A program made the translations under genes and the position numbers. This document shows positions 41,596 through 53,993 of a stretch of 64,000 bases of DNA, one piece after another. Positions within the stretch are counted from its first letter, which is position 1. The number at the start of each line of letters is the position of its first letter. Origin of the DNA: Utricularia gibba (lineage: Eukaryota; Streptophyta; Magnoliopsida; Lamiales; Lentibulariaceae); assembly GCA_002189035.1 (NCBI GenBank), contig NEEC01000027.1, positions 636,451-700,450 of the forward strand, in the 5' to 3' direction. The notes beneath the pieces were generated by a model. It had not been told where the DNA came from, did no database searches, and saw only the letters and a list, made by a program, of their open reading frames with translations.

Positions 41596-43664
41596 ATTTA
41601 AAACGTCATGCTGTGCGCAGCGTGACTCATCACGGTTTGCAAGATATTGCAAGATATTGAACGCGGCACGAAGCATGCATCAGTTGTGCGTATGAACACA
41701 CCCGTGGCATTGTAAGGGATCACCTCAAAAATGAAAATTTCACACCTTCCAATGAAATCCATATGTTTTACAAACGAGAAATCACATTCGCGTCGAATCG
41801 GAAGCCCCGAGTCGAATTATCGCGAACGTCATGGCATTTTTGTGGCACAATTGAAGGCTAATATAAGGAAATAATTCGAGCTCTGATAAATCGTCGGACG
41901 ACGAAGCTTCCATCACGGATGATGACCGCCTCAGAATGAGCTTCGAAACGTGTGTCGTGCGCAACGCGGGTAATCACGGTTTTGAAGATATCGACAAGAT
42001 ATTGAACGAGGCACGAGGCATGCATCAGGTGTGCGTAAGAACACACCCGTGGCATTGTAAGGGATCGCCTCGAAAACGAAAATTTCACACCTTCCAATGA
42101 AATCCATATGTCTTGATGCGATAAATCACATTCACGTCGAATCGGAAGTCCCGAGTCGCATCGTCGCGAACGTCGTGGCCATTTGGGCACAATTGAAGGC
42201 TAACATACGACAATAATTCGAGCTCTGATACATCGTCGGATGACAAAGCTTCCAACACGGAAGATGACCGCCTCCGAATGAGCTTCGAAACGGTGTGTCG
42301 TGCGCTACGTGGCTCATCACGGTTTTCAAGATATCGACAAAATACAGAATGGTGCACGAGGCATGCATCATGTGTGCGTAAGAACACACCCGTGGCATTG
42401 TAAGGGATCGCCTCGAAAACGAAAATTTCACACCTTCCAATGAAATGCATATGTATTGCATGCGCGAAATCCCATTCCTGTCGAATCGGAAGTCCCGAGT
42501 CAAACCATCGCGAACGTCGTGGCCACTTTGTGGCACAATTGAAGGCTAATAGAAGGCAATAATTCGAGCTCTGATACATTGTCGGACGACAAAGCTTCCA
42601 ACACGGAAGATGACCGGCTTAGAATGAGCTTTGAAACGGTATCCTGTGCGTAGCGTGACTTATCACGGTTTGCAAGATATCGACAAGATATTGAACGAGG
42701 CACGAGGCATGCATCATGTGTGCGTAGGAAACACACCCGTGGCATTGTAAGGGATCGCGTCGAAAACAAAAATTTCACACCTTCCAATGAAATGCATATG
42801 CTTTGCATGCGAGAAATCCCATTCCTGTCGAATCGGAAGTCCCGAGTCACACCATCGCGAACGTCGTGGCCACTTTGTGGCACAATTGAAGGCTAATAGA
42901 AGGCAATAATTAGAGCTCTGATACATCGTCGGATTACGAAGCTTCCAACACGGAAGATGCTCGGCTAAGAATGAGCTTTGAAACGTCATGCCGTGCGCAG
43001 CGTGACTCATCACGGTTTGCAAGATATCGACAAGATATTGAACGAGGCACGAGGCATGCATCAGGTGTGCGTAAGAACACACCCGTGCATTGTAAGGGAT
43101 CGCCTCGAAAACGAAAATTTCACACCTTCCAATGAAATGCATATGTATTGCATGCGAAATCCCATTCCTGTCGAATCGGAAGTCCCGAGTCAAAGCATCG
43201 CGAACGTCGTGGCCACTTTGTGGCACAATTGAAGGCTAATAGAAGGCAATAATTCGAGCTCTGATACATTGTCGGACGACAAAGCTTCCAACACGGAAGA
43301 TGACCGGCTTAGAATGAGCTTTGAAACGGTATCCTGTGCGTAGCGTGACTTATCACGGTTTGCAAGATATCGACAAGATATTGAACGAGGCACGAGGCAT
43401 GCATCATGTGTGCGTAGGAACACACCCGTGGCATTGTAAGGGATCGCGTCGAAAACGAAAATTTCACACCTTCCAATGAAATGCATATGTTTTGCATGCG
43501 AGAAATCACATTCGCATCGAATCGGAAGTCCCGAGTCGCATCGTCGCGAACGTCGTGGCCAATTTGGGGCACAATTGAAGGCTAAAATACGGCAATAATT
43601 CGAGCTCTGATACATCGTCGGACGACAAAGCTTCCAACACGGAAGATGACCGGCTCAGAATGAG
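41596..43664 (+). repeat. HOR block, 6-mer A-B/D-F-C-D-C/E
   Basis: 2069 bp; counterpart of 17015-19085. Shares tggcattttt at 41832. Confidence 0.87.
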
Positions 43665-45391
43665 ATTTAAAACGTCATGCTGTGCGCAGCGTGACTCATC
43701 ACGGTTTGCAAGATATTGCAAGATATTGAACGCGGCACGAAGCATGCATCAGTTGTGCGTATGAACACACCCGTGGCATTGTAAGGGATCACCTCAAAAA
43801 TGAAAATTTCACACCTTCCAATGAAATCCATATGTTTTACAAACGAGAAATCACATTCGCGTCGAATCGGAAGCCCCGAGTCGAATTATCGCGAACGTCA
43901 TGGCAACTTTGTGGCACAATTGAAGGCTAATATAAGGAAATAATTCGAGCTCTGATAAATCGTCGGACGACGAAGCTTCCATCACGGATGATGACCGCCT
44001 CGGAATGAGCTTCGAAACGGTGTGTCGTGCGCAACGCGGGTAATCACGGTTTTGAAGATATCGACAAAATACGGAATGGTGCACGAGGTCTACATCAGGT
44101 GTGGGTTGGAAAACACCCGTGGCATTGTAAGGGATCGCCTCGAAAACGAAAATTTCACACCTTCCAATGAAATGCATATGTATTGCATGCGCGAAATCCC
44201 ATTCCTGTCGAATCGGAAGTCCCGAGTCAAAGCATCGCGAACGTCGTGGCCACTTTGTGGCACAATTGAAGGCTAATAGAAGGCAATAATTCGAGCTCTG
44301 ATACATTGTCGGACGACAAAGCTTCCAACACGGAAGATGACCGGCTTAGAATGAGCTTTGAAACGGTATCCTGTGCGTAGCGTGACTTATCACGGTTTGC
44401 AAGATATCGACAAGATATTGAACGAGGCACGAGGCATGCATCATGTGTGCGTAGGAACACACCCGTGGCATTGTAAGGGATCGCGTCGAAAACAAAAATT
44501 TCACACCTTCCAATGAAATGCATATGCTTTGCATGCGAGAAATCCCATTCCTGTCGAATCGGAAGTCCCGAGTCACACCATCGCGAACGTCGTGGCCACT
44601 TTGTGGCACAATTGAAGGCTAATAGAAGGCAATAATTAGAGCTCTGATACATCGTCGGATTACGAAGCTTCCAACACGGAAGATGCTCGGCTAAGAATGA
44701 GCTTTGAAACGTCATGCCGTGCGCAGCGTGACTCATCACGGTTTGCAAGATATCGACAAGATATTGAACGAGGCACGAGGCATGCATCAGGTGTGCGTAA
44801 GAACACACCCGTCGCATTGTAAGGGATCGCCTCGAAAACGAAAATTTCACACCTTCCAATGAAATGCATATGTATTGCATGCGAGAAATCCCATTCCTGT
44901 CGAATCGGAAGTCCCGAGTCAAACATCGCGAACGTCGTGGCCACTTTGTGGCACAATTGAAGGCTAATAGAAGGCAATAATTCGAGCTCTGATACATTGT
45001 CGGACGACAAAGCTTCCAACACGGAAGATGACCGGCTTAGAATGAGCTTTGAAACGGTATCCTGTGCGTAGCGTGACTATCACGGTTTGCAAGATATCGA
45101 CAAGATATTGAACGAGGCACGAGGCATGCATCATGTGTGCGTAGGAACACACCCGTGGCATTGTAAGGGATCGCGTCGAAAACGAAAATTTCACACCTTC
45201 CAATGAAATGCATATGTTTTGCATGCGAGAAATCACATTCGCATCGAATCGGAAGTCCCGAGTCGCATCGTCGCGAACGTCGTGGCCAATTTGGGGCACA
45301 ATTGAAGGCTAAAATACGGCAATAATTCGAGCTCTGATACATCGTCGGACGACAAAGCTTCCAACACGGAAGATGACCGGCTCAGAATGAG
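43665..45391 (+). repeat. HOR block, 5-mer A-B-C-D-E
   Basis: 1727 bp; counterpart of 19086-20811 and last block of super-repeat copy 2. Confidence 0.88.
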
Positions 45392-45736
45392 ATTTAAAAC
45401 GTCATGCTGTGCGCAGCGTGACTCATCACGGTTTGCAAGATATTGCAAGATATTGAACGCGGCACGAAGCATGCATCAGTTGTGCGTATGAACACACCCG
45501 TGGCATTGTAAGGGATCACCTCAAAAATGAAAATTTCACACCTTCCAATGAAATCCATATGTTTTACAAACGAGAAATCACATTCGCGTCGAATCGGAAG
45601 CCCCGAGTCGAATTATCGCGAACGTCATGGCAACTTTGTGGCACAATTGAAGGCTAATATAAGGAAATAATTCGAGCTCTGATAAATCGTCGGACGACGA
45701 AGCTTCCATCACGGATGATGACCGCCTCGGAATGAG
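45392..45736 (+). repeat. Class A monomer (representative, 345 bp)
   Basis: Class A opens each HOR block. It is recognised by gatttaaaacgtcatgctg at its start, then a perfect direct doubling of gcaagatatt, then gcatcagttgtgcgtatg, gggatcacctcaaaaatg, ccatatgttttacaaacgag, an AAATCG/ATCACGGATGATG 3' end and the spacer aggaaataattc. The CTTCC/GGAAG hairpin arms seen in other classes are altered here (ccatcacggatg), so this monomer lacks that small stem. It is the most distinct of the common classes and serves as the phase marker for the array. Confidence 0.9.
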
Positions 45737-46082
45737 CTTCGAAACGGTGTGTCGTGCGCAACGCGGGTAATCACGGTTTTGAAGATATCGACAAAATACG
45801 GAATGGTGCACGAGGTCTACATCAGGTGTGGGTTGGAAAACACCCGTGGCATTGTAAGGGATCGCCTCGAAAACGAAAATTTCACACCTTCCAATGAAAT
45901 GCATATGTATTGCATGCGCGAAATCCCATTCCTGTCGAATCGGAAGTCCCGAGTCAAACCATCGCGAACGTCGTGGCCACTTTGTGGCACAATTGAAGGC
46001 TAATAGAAGGCAATAATTCGAGCTCTGATACATTGTCGGACGACAAAGCTTCCAACACGGAAGATGACCGGCTTAGAATGAG
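45737..46082 (+). repeat. Class B monomer (representative, 346 bp)
   Basis: Class B follows A throughout. Diagnostic words are gtgcgcaacgcgggtaatc, ggtctacatcaggtgtggg and tattgcatgcgcgaaatcc, with gtcaaaccatcgcg and acattgtcggacgac near the 3' end. Its 5' half (cgaaacggtgtg) resembles F and its 3' half resembles C/D, consistent with monomer classes that exchange halves. Confidence 0.88.
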
Positions 46083-46426
46083 CTTTGAAACGGTATCCTG
46101 TGCGTAGCGTGACTTATCACGGTTTGCAAGATATCGACAAGATATTGAACGAGGCACGAGGCATGCATCATGTGTGCGTAGGAACACACCCGTGGCATTG
46201 TAAGGGATCGCGTCGAAAACAAAAATTTCACACCTTCCAATGAAATGCATATGCTTTGCATGCGAGAAATCCATTCCTGTCGAATCGGAAGTCCCGAGTC
46301 ACACCATCGCGAACGTCGTGGCCACTTTGTGGCACAATTGAAGGCTAATAGAAGGCAATAATTAGAGCTCTGATACATCGTCGGATTACGAAGCTTCCAA
46401 CACGGAAGATGCCGGCTAAGAATGAG
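46083..46426 (+). repeat. Class C monomer (representative, 344 bp)
   Basis: Class C is recognised by ggtatcctgtgcgtagcg followed by gacttatcacgg, then gcatcatgtgtgcgtagg, gcgtcgaaaacaaaaattt, atgctttgcatgcgag, taattagagctc and gtcggattacgaag. It is usually followed by D. C-D pairs are duplicated inside the 7-mer and 12-mer blocks, and C is absent from the 4-mer blocks right of 52.6 kb. Confidence 0.88.
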
Positions 46427-46771
46427 CTTTGAAACGTCATGCCGTGCGCAGCGTGACTCATCACGGTTTGCAAGATATCGACAAGATATTGAACGAGGCA
46501 CGAGGCATGCATCAGGTGTGCGTAAGAACACACCCGTAGCATTGTAAGGGATCGCCTCGAAAACGAAAATTTCACACCTTCCAATGAAATGCATATGTAT
46601 TGCATGCGAGAAATCCCATTCCTGTCGAATCGGAAGTCCCGAGTCACACCATCGCGAACGTCGTGGCCACTTTGTGGCACAATTGAAGGCTAATAGAAGG
46701 CAATAATTCGAGCTCTGATACATTTTCGGACGACAAAGCTTCCAACACGGAAGATGACCGCTCAGAATGAG
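46427..46771 (+). repeat. Class D monomer (representative, 345 bp)
   Basis: Class D is recognised by the entry gatgctcggctaagaatg (or gatgccggctaagaatg), then cgtcatgccgtgcgcagcg, gcatcaggtgtgcgtaag and a CACACC or CAAACC trinucleotide context before atcgcgaacg. This copy carries cattttcgg at 46721 instead of cattgtcgg, a variant shared with the D monomer at 52216. Confidence 0.86.
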
Positions 46772-47117
46772 CTTTGAAACGGTATCCTGTGCGTAGCGTG
46801 ACTCATCACGGTTTGCAAGATATCGACAAGATATTGAACGAGGCACGAGGCATGCATCATGTGTGCGTAGGAACACACCCGTGGCATTGTAAGGGATCGC
46901 GTCGAAAACGAAAATTTCACACCTTCCAATGAAATGCATATGTTTTGCATGCGAGAAATCACATTCGCATCGAATCGGAAGTCCCGAGTCGCATCGTCGC
47001 GAACGTCGTGGCCAATTTGGGGCACAATTGAAGGCTAAAATACGGCAATAATTCGAGCTCTGATACATCGTCGGACGACAAAGCTTCCAACACGGAAGAT
47101 GACCGGCTCAGAATGAG
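46772..47117 (+). repeat. Class E monomer (representative, 346 bp)
   Basis: Class E closes HOR blocks. Its 5' half is C-like (ggtatcctgtgcgtagcg, but with gactcatcacgg). Its 3' half is diagnostic: cacattcgcatcgaatcgg, gtcgcatcgtcgcg, gccaatttggggcac and ggctaaaatacggc. Every A landmark in the window with a visible left neighbour is preceded by this 3' half, even when the 5' half comes from C, D or F. Confidence 0.87.
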
Positions 47118-48493
47118 ATTTAAAACGTCATGCTGTGCGCAGCGTGACTCATCACGGTTTGCAAGATATTGCAAGATATTGAACGCGGCACGAAGCATGC
47201 ATCAGTTGTGCGTATGAACACACCCGTGGCATTGTAAGGGATCACCTCAAAAATGAAAATTTCACACCTTCCAATGAAATCCATATGTTTTACAAACGAG
47301 AAATCACATTCGCGTCGAATCGGAAGCCCCGAGTCGAATTATCGCGAACGTCATGGCAACTTTGTGGCACAATTGAAGGCTAATATAAGGAAATAATTCG
47401 AGCTCTGATAAATCGTCGGACGACGAAGCTTCCATCACGGATGATGACCGCCTCGGAATGAGCTTCGAAACGGTGTGTCGTGCGCAACGCGGGTAATCAC
47501 GGTTTTGAAGATATCGACAAAATACGGAATGGTGCACGAGGTCTACATCAGGTGTGGGTTGGAAAACACCCGTGGCATTGTAAGGGATCGCCTCGAAAAC
47601 GAAAATTTCACACCTTCCAATGAAATGCATATGTTTGCATGCGCGAAATCCCATTCCTGTCGAATCGGAAGTCCCGAGTCAAACCATCGCGAACGTCGTG
47701 GCCACTTTGTGGCACAATTGAAGGCTAATAGAAGGCAATAATTCGAGCTCTGATACATTGTCGGACGACAAAGCTTCCAACACGGAAGATGACCGGCTAA
47801 GAATGAGCTTTGAAACGTCATGCCGTGCGCAGCGTGACTCATCACGGTTTGCAAGATATCGACAAGATATTGAACGAGGCACGAGGCATGCATCAGGTGT
47901 GCGTAAGAACACACCCGTGGCATTGTAAGGGATCGCCTCGAAAACGAAAATTTCACACCTTCCAATGAAATGCATATGTATTGCATGCGAGAAATCCCAT
48001 TCCTGTCGAATCGGAAGTCCCGAGTCACACCATCGCGAACGTCGTGGCCACTTTTGGCACAATTGAAGGCTAATAGAAGGCAATAATTGAGCTCTGATAC
48101 ATTGTCGGACGACAAAGCTTCCAACACGGAAGATGACCGGCTCAGAATGAGCTTTGAAACGGTATCCTGTGCGTAGCGTGACTCATCACGGTTTGCAAGA
48201 TATCGACAAGATATTGAACGAGGCACGAGGCATGCATCAGGTGTGCGTAAGAACACACCCGTGGCATTGTAAGGGATCGCCTCGAAAACGAAAATTTCAC
48301 ACCTTCCAATGAAATGCATATGTTTGCATGCGAGAAATCCCATTCGCATCGAATCGGAAGTCCCGAGTCGCATCGTCGCGAACGTCGTGGCCAATTTGGG
48401 GCACAATTGAAGGCTAAAATAGGCAATAATTCGAGCTCTGATACATCGTCGGACGACAAAGCTTCCAACACGGAAGATGACCGGCTCAGAATG
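47118..48493 (+). repeat. HOR block, 4-mer A-B-D-E
   Basis: 1376 bp. C is missing, and B runs into D through gatgaccggctaagaatg near 47790. The final monomer carries D-type gcatcaggtgtgcgtaag ahead of its E 3' half. Derived words ccacttttggcac and ataattgagctctg foreshadow the right-hand 4-mers. Confidence 0.86.
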
Positions 48494-50885
48494 ATTTAAA
48501 ACGTCATGCTGTGCGCAGCGTGACTCATCACGGTTTGCAAGATATTGCAAGATATTGAACGGGCACGAAGCATGCATCAGTTGTGCGTATGAACACACCC
48601 GTGGCATTGTAAGGGATCACCTCAAAAATGAAAATTTCACACCTTCCAATGAAATCCATATGTTTTACAAACGAGAAATCACATTCGCGTCGAATCGGAA
48701 GCCCGAGTCGCGCGAACGTCGTGGCAACTTTGTGGCACAATTGAAGGCTAATATAAGGAAATAATTCGAGCTCTGATAAATCGTCGGACGACGAAGCTTC
48801 CACACGGATGATGACCGCCTCGGAATGAGCTTCGAAACGGTGTGTCGTGCGCAACGCGGTAATCACGGTTTGAAGATATCGACAAAATACGGAATGGTGC
48901 ACGAGGCTACATCAGGTGTGGGTTGGAAAACACCCGTGGCATTGTAAGGGATCGCCTCGAAAACGAAAATTTCACACCTTCCAATGAAATCCATATGTTT
49001 TCAAACGAGAAATCACATTCCGTCGAATCGGAAGCCCCGAGTCGAATTATCGCGAACGTCATGGCAACTTTGTGGCACAATTGAAGGCTAATATAAGGAA
49101 ATAATTCGAGCTCTGATAAATCGTCGGACGACGAAGCTTCCACACGGAAGATGACCGCCTCGGAATGAGCTTCGAAACGGTGTGTCGTGCGCAACGCGGG
49201 TAATCACGGTTTGAAGATATCGACAAAATACGGAATGGTGCACGAGGCTACATCAGGTGTGGTTGGAAAACACCCGTGGCATTGTAAGGGATCGCCTCGA
49301 AAACGAAAATTTCACACCTTCCAATGAAATGCATATGTTTGCATGCGAGAAATCCCATTCCTGTCGAATCGGAAGTCCCGAGTCAAACCATCGCGAACGT
49401 CGTGGCCACTTTGTGGCACAATTGAAGGCTAATAGAAGGCAATAATTCGAGCTCTGATACATTGTCGGACGACAAAGCTTCCAACACGGAAGATGACCGG
49501 CTAGAATGAGCTTTGAAACGGTATCCTGTGCGCAGCGTGACTCATCACGGTTTGCAAGATATCGACAAGATATGAACGAGGCACGAGGCATGCATCATGT
49601 GTGCGTAGGAACACACCCGTGGCATTGTAAGGGATCGCGTCGAAAACAAAAATTTCACACCTTCCAATGAAATGCATATGCTTTGCATGCGAGAAATCCC
49701 ATTCCTGTCGAATCGGAAGTCCCGAGTCAACCATCGCGAACGTCGTGGCCACTTTGTGGCACAATTGAAGGCTAATAGAAGGCAATAATTAGAGCTCTGA
49801 TACATCGTCGGATTACGAAGCTTCCAACACGGAAGATGCCGGCTAGAATGAGCTTTGAAACGTCATGCGTGCGCAGCGTGACTCATCACGGTTTGCAAGA
49901 TATCGACAAGATATTGAACGAGGCACGAGGCATGCATCAGGTGTGCGTAAGAACACACCCGTGGCATTGTAAGGGATCGCGTCGAAAACAAAAATTTCAC
50001 ACCTTCCAATGAAATGCATATGCTTTGCATGCGAGAAATCCCATTCCTGTCGAATCGGAAGTCCCGAGTCACACCATCGCGAACGTCGTGGCCACTTTGT
50101 GGCACAATTGAAGGCTAATAGAAGGCAATAATTCGAGCTCTGATACATCGTCGGATTACGAAGCTTCCAACACGGAAGATGCTCGGCTAAGAATGAGCTT
50201 TGAAACGTCATGCGTGCGCAGCGTGACTCATCACGGTTTGCAAGATATCGACAAGATATTGAACGAGGCACGAGGCATGCATCAGGTGTGCGTAAAACAC
50301 ACCCGTGCATTGTAAGGGATCGCCTCGAAAACGAAAATTTCACACCTTCCAATGAAATGCATATGTATTGCATGCGCGAAATCCCATTCCTGTCGAATCG
50401 GAAGTCCCGAGTCAAAGCATCGCGAACGTCGTGGCCACTTTGTGGCACAATTGAAGGCTAATAGAAGGCAATAATTCGAGCTCTGATACATTGTCGGACG
50501 ACAAAGCTTCCAACACGGAAGATGACCGGCTAGAATGAGCTTTGAAACGGTATCCTGTGCGTAGCGTGACTTATCACGGTTTGCAAGATATCGACAAGAT
50601 ATTGAACGAGGCACGAGGCATGCATCATGTGTGCGTAGGAACACACCCGTGGCATTGTAAGGGATCGCGTCGAAAACGAAAATTTCACACCTTCCAATGA
50701 AATGCATATGTTTTGCATGCGAGAAATCACATTCGCATCGAATCGGAAGTCCCGAGTCGCATCGTCGCGAACGTCGTGGCCAATTTGGGGCACAATTGAA
50801 GGCTAAAATACGGCAATAATTCGAGCTCTGATACATCGTCGGACGACAAAGCTTCCAACACGGAAGATGACCGGCTCAGAATGAG
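48494..50885 (+). repeat. HOR block, 7-mer mosaic
   Basis: 2392 bp. The order is A, B/A hybrid (B start, with ttcaaacgag and gtcgaattatcgcg from A), B, C-like, D/C, D, C/E. The B/A hybrid makes two A-type 3' halves lie close together, as at the window start. Both A-type segments here read ccacacggatg or ccacacggaag, a shared small change. Confidence 0.82.
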
Positions 50886-52613
50886 ATTTAAAACGTCATG
50901 CTGTGCGCAGCGTGACTCATCACGGTTTGCAAGATATTGCAAGATATTGAACGCGGCACGAAGCATGCATCAGTTGTGCGTATGAACACACCCGTGGCAT
51001 TGTAAGGGATCACCTCAAAAATGAAAATTTCACACCTTCCAATGAAATCCATATGTTTTACAAACGAGAAATCACATTCGCGTCGAATCGGAAGCCCCGA
51101 GTCGAATTATCGCGAACGTCATGGCAACTTTGTGGCACAATTGAAGGCTAATATAAGGAAATAATTCGAGCTCTGATAAATCGTCGGACGACGAAGCTTC
51201 CATCACGGATGATGACCGCCTCGGAATGAGCTTCGAAACGGTGTGTCGTGCGCAACGCGGGTAATCACGGTTTGAAGATATCGACAAAATACGGAATGGT
51301 GCACGAGGTCTACATCAGGTGTGGGTTGGAAAACACCCGTGGCATTGTAAGGGATCGCCTCGAAAACGAAAATTTCACACCTTCCAATGAAATGCATATG
51401 TATTGCATGCGCGAAATCCCATTCCTGTCGAATCGGAAGTCCCGAGTCAAACCATCGCGAACGTCGTGGCCACTTTGTGGCACAATTGAAGGCTAATAGA
51501 AGGCAATAATTCGAGCTCTGATACATTGTCGGACGACAAAGCTTCCAACACGGAAGATGACCGGCTTAGAATGAGCTTTGAAACGGTATCCTGTGCGTAG
51601 CGTGACTTATCACGGTTTGCAAGATATCGACAAGATATTGAACGAGGCACGAGGCATGCATCATGTGTGCGTAGGAACACACCCGTGGCATTGTAAGGGA
51701 TCGCGTCGAAAACAAAAATTTCACACCTTCCAATGAAATGCATATGCTTTGCATGCGAGAAATCCCATTCCTGTCGAATCGGAAGTCCCGAGTCACACCA
51801 TCGCGAACGTCGTGGCCACTTTGTGGCACAATTGAAGGCTAATAGAAGGCAATAATTAGAGCTCTGATACATCGTCGGATTACGAAGCTTCCAACACGGA
51901 AGATGCTCGGCTAAGAATGAGCTTTGAAACGTCATGCCGTGCGCAGCGTGACTCATCACGGTTTGCAAGATATCGACAAGATATTGAACGAGGCACGAGG
52001 CATGCATCAGGTGTGCGTAAGAACACACCCGTAGCATTGTAAGGGATCGCCTCGAAAACGAAAATTTCACACCTTCCAATGAAATGCATATGTATTGCAT
52101 GCGAGAAATCCCATTCCTGTCGAATCGGAAGTCCCGAGTCACACCATCGCGAACGTCGTGGCCACTTTGTGGCACAATTGAAGGCTAATAGAAGGCAATA
52201 ATTCGAGCTCTGATACATTTTCGGACGACAAAGCTTCCAACACGGAAGATGACCGGCTCAGAATGAGCTTTGAAACGGTATCCTGTGCGTAGCGTGACTC
52301 ATCACGGTTTGCAAGATATCGACAAGATATTGAACGAGGCACGAGGCATGCATCATGTGTGCGTAGGAACACACCCGTGGCATTGTAAGGGATCGCGTCG
52401 AAAACGAAAATTTCACACCTTCCAATGAAATGCATATGTTTTGCATGCGAGAAATCACATTCGCATCGAATCGGAAGTCCCGAGTCGCATCGTCGCGAAC
52501 GTCGTGGCCAATTTGGGGCACAATTGAAGGCTAAAATACGGCAATAATTCGAGCTCTGATACATCGTCGGACGACAAAGCTTCCAACACGGAAGATGACC
52601 GGCTCAGAATGAG
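50886..52613 (+). repeat. HOR block, 5-mer A-B-C-D-E
   Basis: 1728 bp, canonical. It resembles 45392-47117 and shares cattttcgg at 52216. Together with the next 4-mer it repeats 45392-48493 at an offset of about 5.49 kb. Confidence 0.87.
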
Positions 52614-53993
52614 ATTTAAAACGTCATGCTGTGCGCAGCGTGACTCATCACGGTTTGCAAGATATTGCAAGATATTGAACGCGGCACGAAGCATGCATCA
52701 GTTGTGCGTATGAACACACCCGTGGCATTGTAAGGGATCACCTCAAAAATGAAAATTTCACACCTTCCAATGAAATCCATATGTTTTACAAACGAGAAAT
52801 CACATTCGCGTCGAATCGGAAGCCCGAGTCGAATTATCGCGAACGTCATGGCAACTTTGTGGCACAATTGAAGGCTAATATAAGGAAATAATTCGAGCTC
52901 TGATAAATCGTCGGACGACGAAGCTTCCATCACGGATGATGACCGCCTCGGAATGAGCTTCGAAACGGTGTGTCGTGCGCAACGCGGGTAATCACGGTTT
53001 TGAAGATATCGACAAAATACGGAATGGTGCACGAGGTCTACATCAGGTGTGGGTTGGAAAACACCCGTGGCATTGTAAGGGATCGCCTCGAAAACGAAAA
53101 TTTCACACCTTCCAATGAAATGCATATGTATTGCATGCGCGAAATCCCATTCCTGTCGAATCGGAAGTCCCGAGTCAAACCATCGCGAACGTCGTGGCCA
53201 CTTTGTGGCACAATTGAAGGCTAATAGAAGGCAATAATTCGAGCTCTGATACATTGTCGGACGACAAAGCTTCCAACACGGAAGATGCTCGGCTAAGAAT
53301 GAGCTTTGAAACGTCATGCCGTGCGCAGCGTGACTCATCACGGTTTGCAAGATATCGACAAGATATTGAACGAGGCACGAGGCATGCATCAGGTGTGCGT
53401 AAGAACACACCCGTAGCATTGTAAGGGATCGCCTCGAAAACGAAAATTTCACACCTTCCAATGAAATGCATATGTATTGCATGCGAGAAATCCCATTCCT
53501 GTCGAATCGGAAGTCCCGAGTCACACCATCGCGAACGTCGTGGCCATTTTTGGCACAATTGAAGGCTAATAGAAGGCAATAATTTGAGCTATGATACATT
53601 GTCGGACGACAAAGCTTCCAACACGGAAGATGACCGGCTCAGAATGAGCTTTGAAACGGTATCCTGTGCGTAGCGTGACTCATCACGGTTTGCAAGATAT
53701 CGACAAGATATTGAACGAGGCACGAGGCATGCATCAGGTGTGCGTAAGAACACACCCGTAGCATTGTAAGGGATCGCCTCGAAAACGAAAATTTCACACC
53801 TTCCAATGAAATGCATATGTTTGCATGCGAGAAATCCCATTCGCATCGAATCGGAAGTCCCGAGTCGCATCGTCGCGAACGTCGTGGCCAATTTGGGGCA
53901 CAATTGAAGGCTAAAATACGGCAATAATTCGAGCTCTGATACATCGTCGGACGACAAAGCTTCCAACACGGAAGATGACCGGCTCAGAATGAG
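52614..53993 (+). repeat. HOR block, 4-mer A-B-D-E
   Basis: 1380 bp. The D monomer has the derived words ccatttttggcac and aatttgagct. The E monomer has the D-type gcatcaggtgtgcgtaag and cccgtagcattg. The same derived set appears at 59151-60527 and 61907-62936. Confidence 0.87.

Larger units (their letters stand above)
25056..45391 (+). repeat. Super-repeat copy 2 (HOR order 12,5,7,7,3,7,8,6,5)
   Basis: This is the counterpart of 298-20811. It is about 178 bp shorter overall. About 143 bp of the loss falls between 29021 and 38869, and essentially none between 38869 and 45391, where offsets stay at 24579-24581 bp. If the duplication was a simple tandem event, the unit would be 20812-45391 (24,580 bp, 72 monomers), and copy 1 would begin left of the window. 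The extra 12-mer at 20812-24920 could instead be a later local duplication of the 12-mer at 24921-29020. Confidence 0.92.
45392..47117 (+). repeat. HOR block, 5-mer A-B-C-D-E
   Basis: 1726 bp, canonical and nearly undamaged, with monomer lengths 345, 346, 344, 345 and 346. It is the first block beyond the super-repeat. The D monomer variant cattttcgg at 46721 recurs at 52216. Confidence 0.88.

Noticed and set aside
47543-48607. Minus-strand open frame of 354 codons, and many others of 200-330 codons
   Set aside because: It runs through several satellite monomers of different classes. The period is near a multiple of three, so open frames recur by chance, and equivalent frames in sister blocks are broken by indels. 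No start context, domain or conserved length supports a protein.
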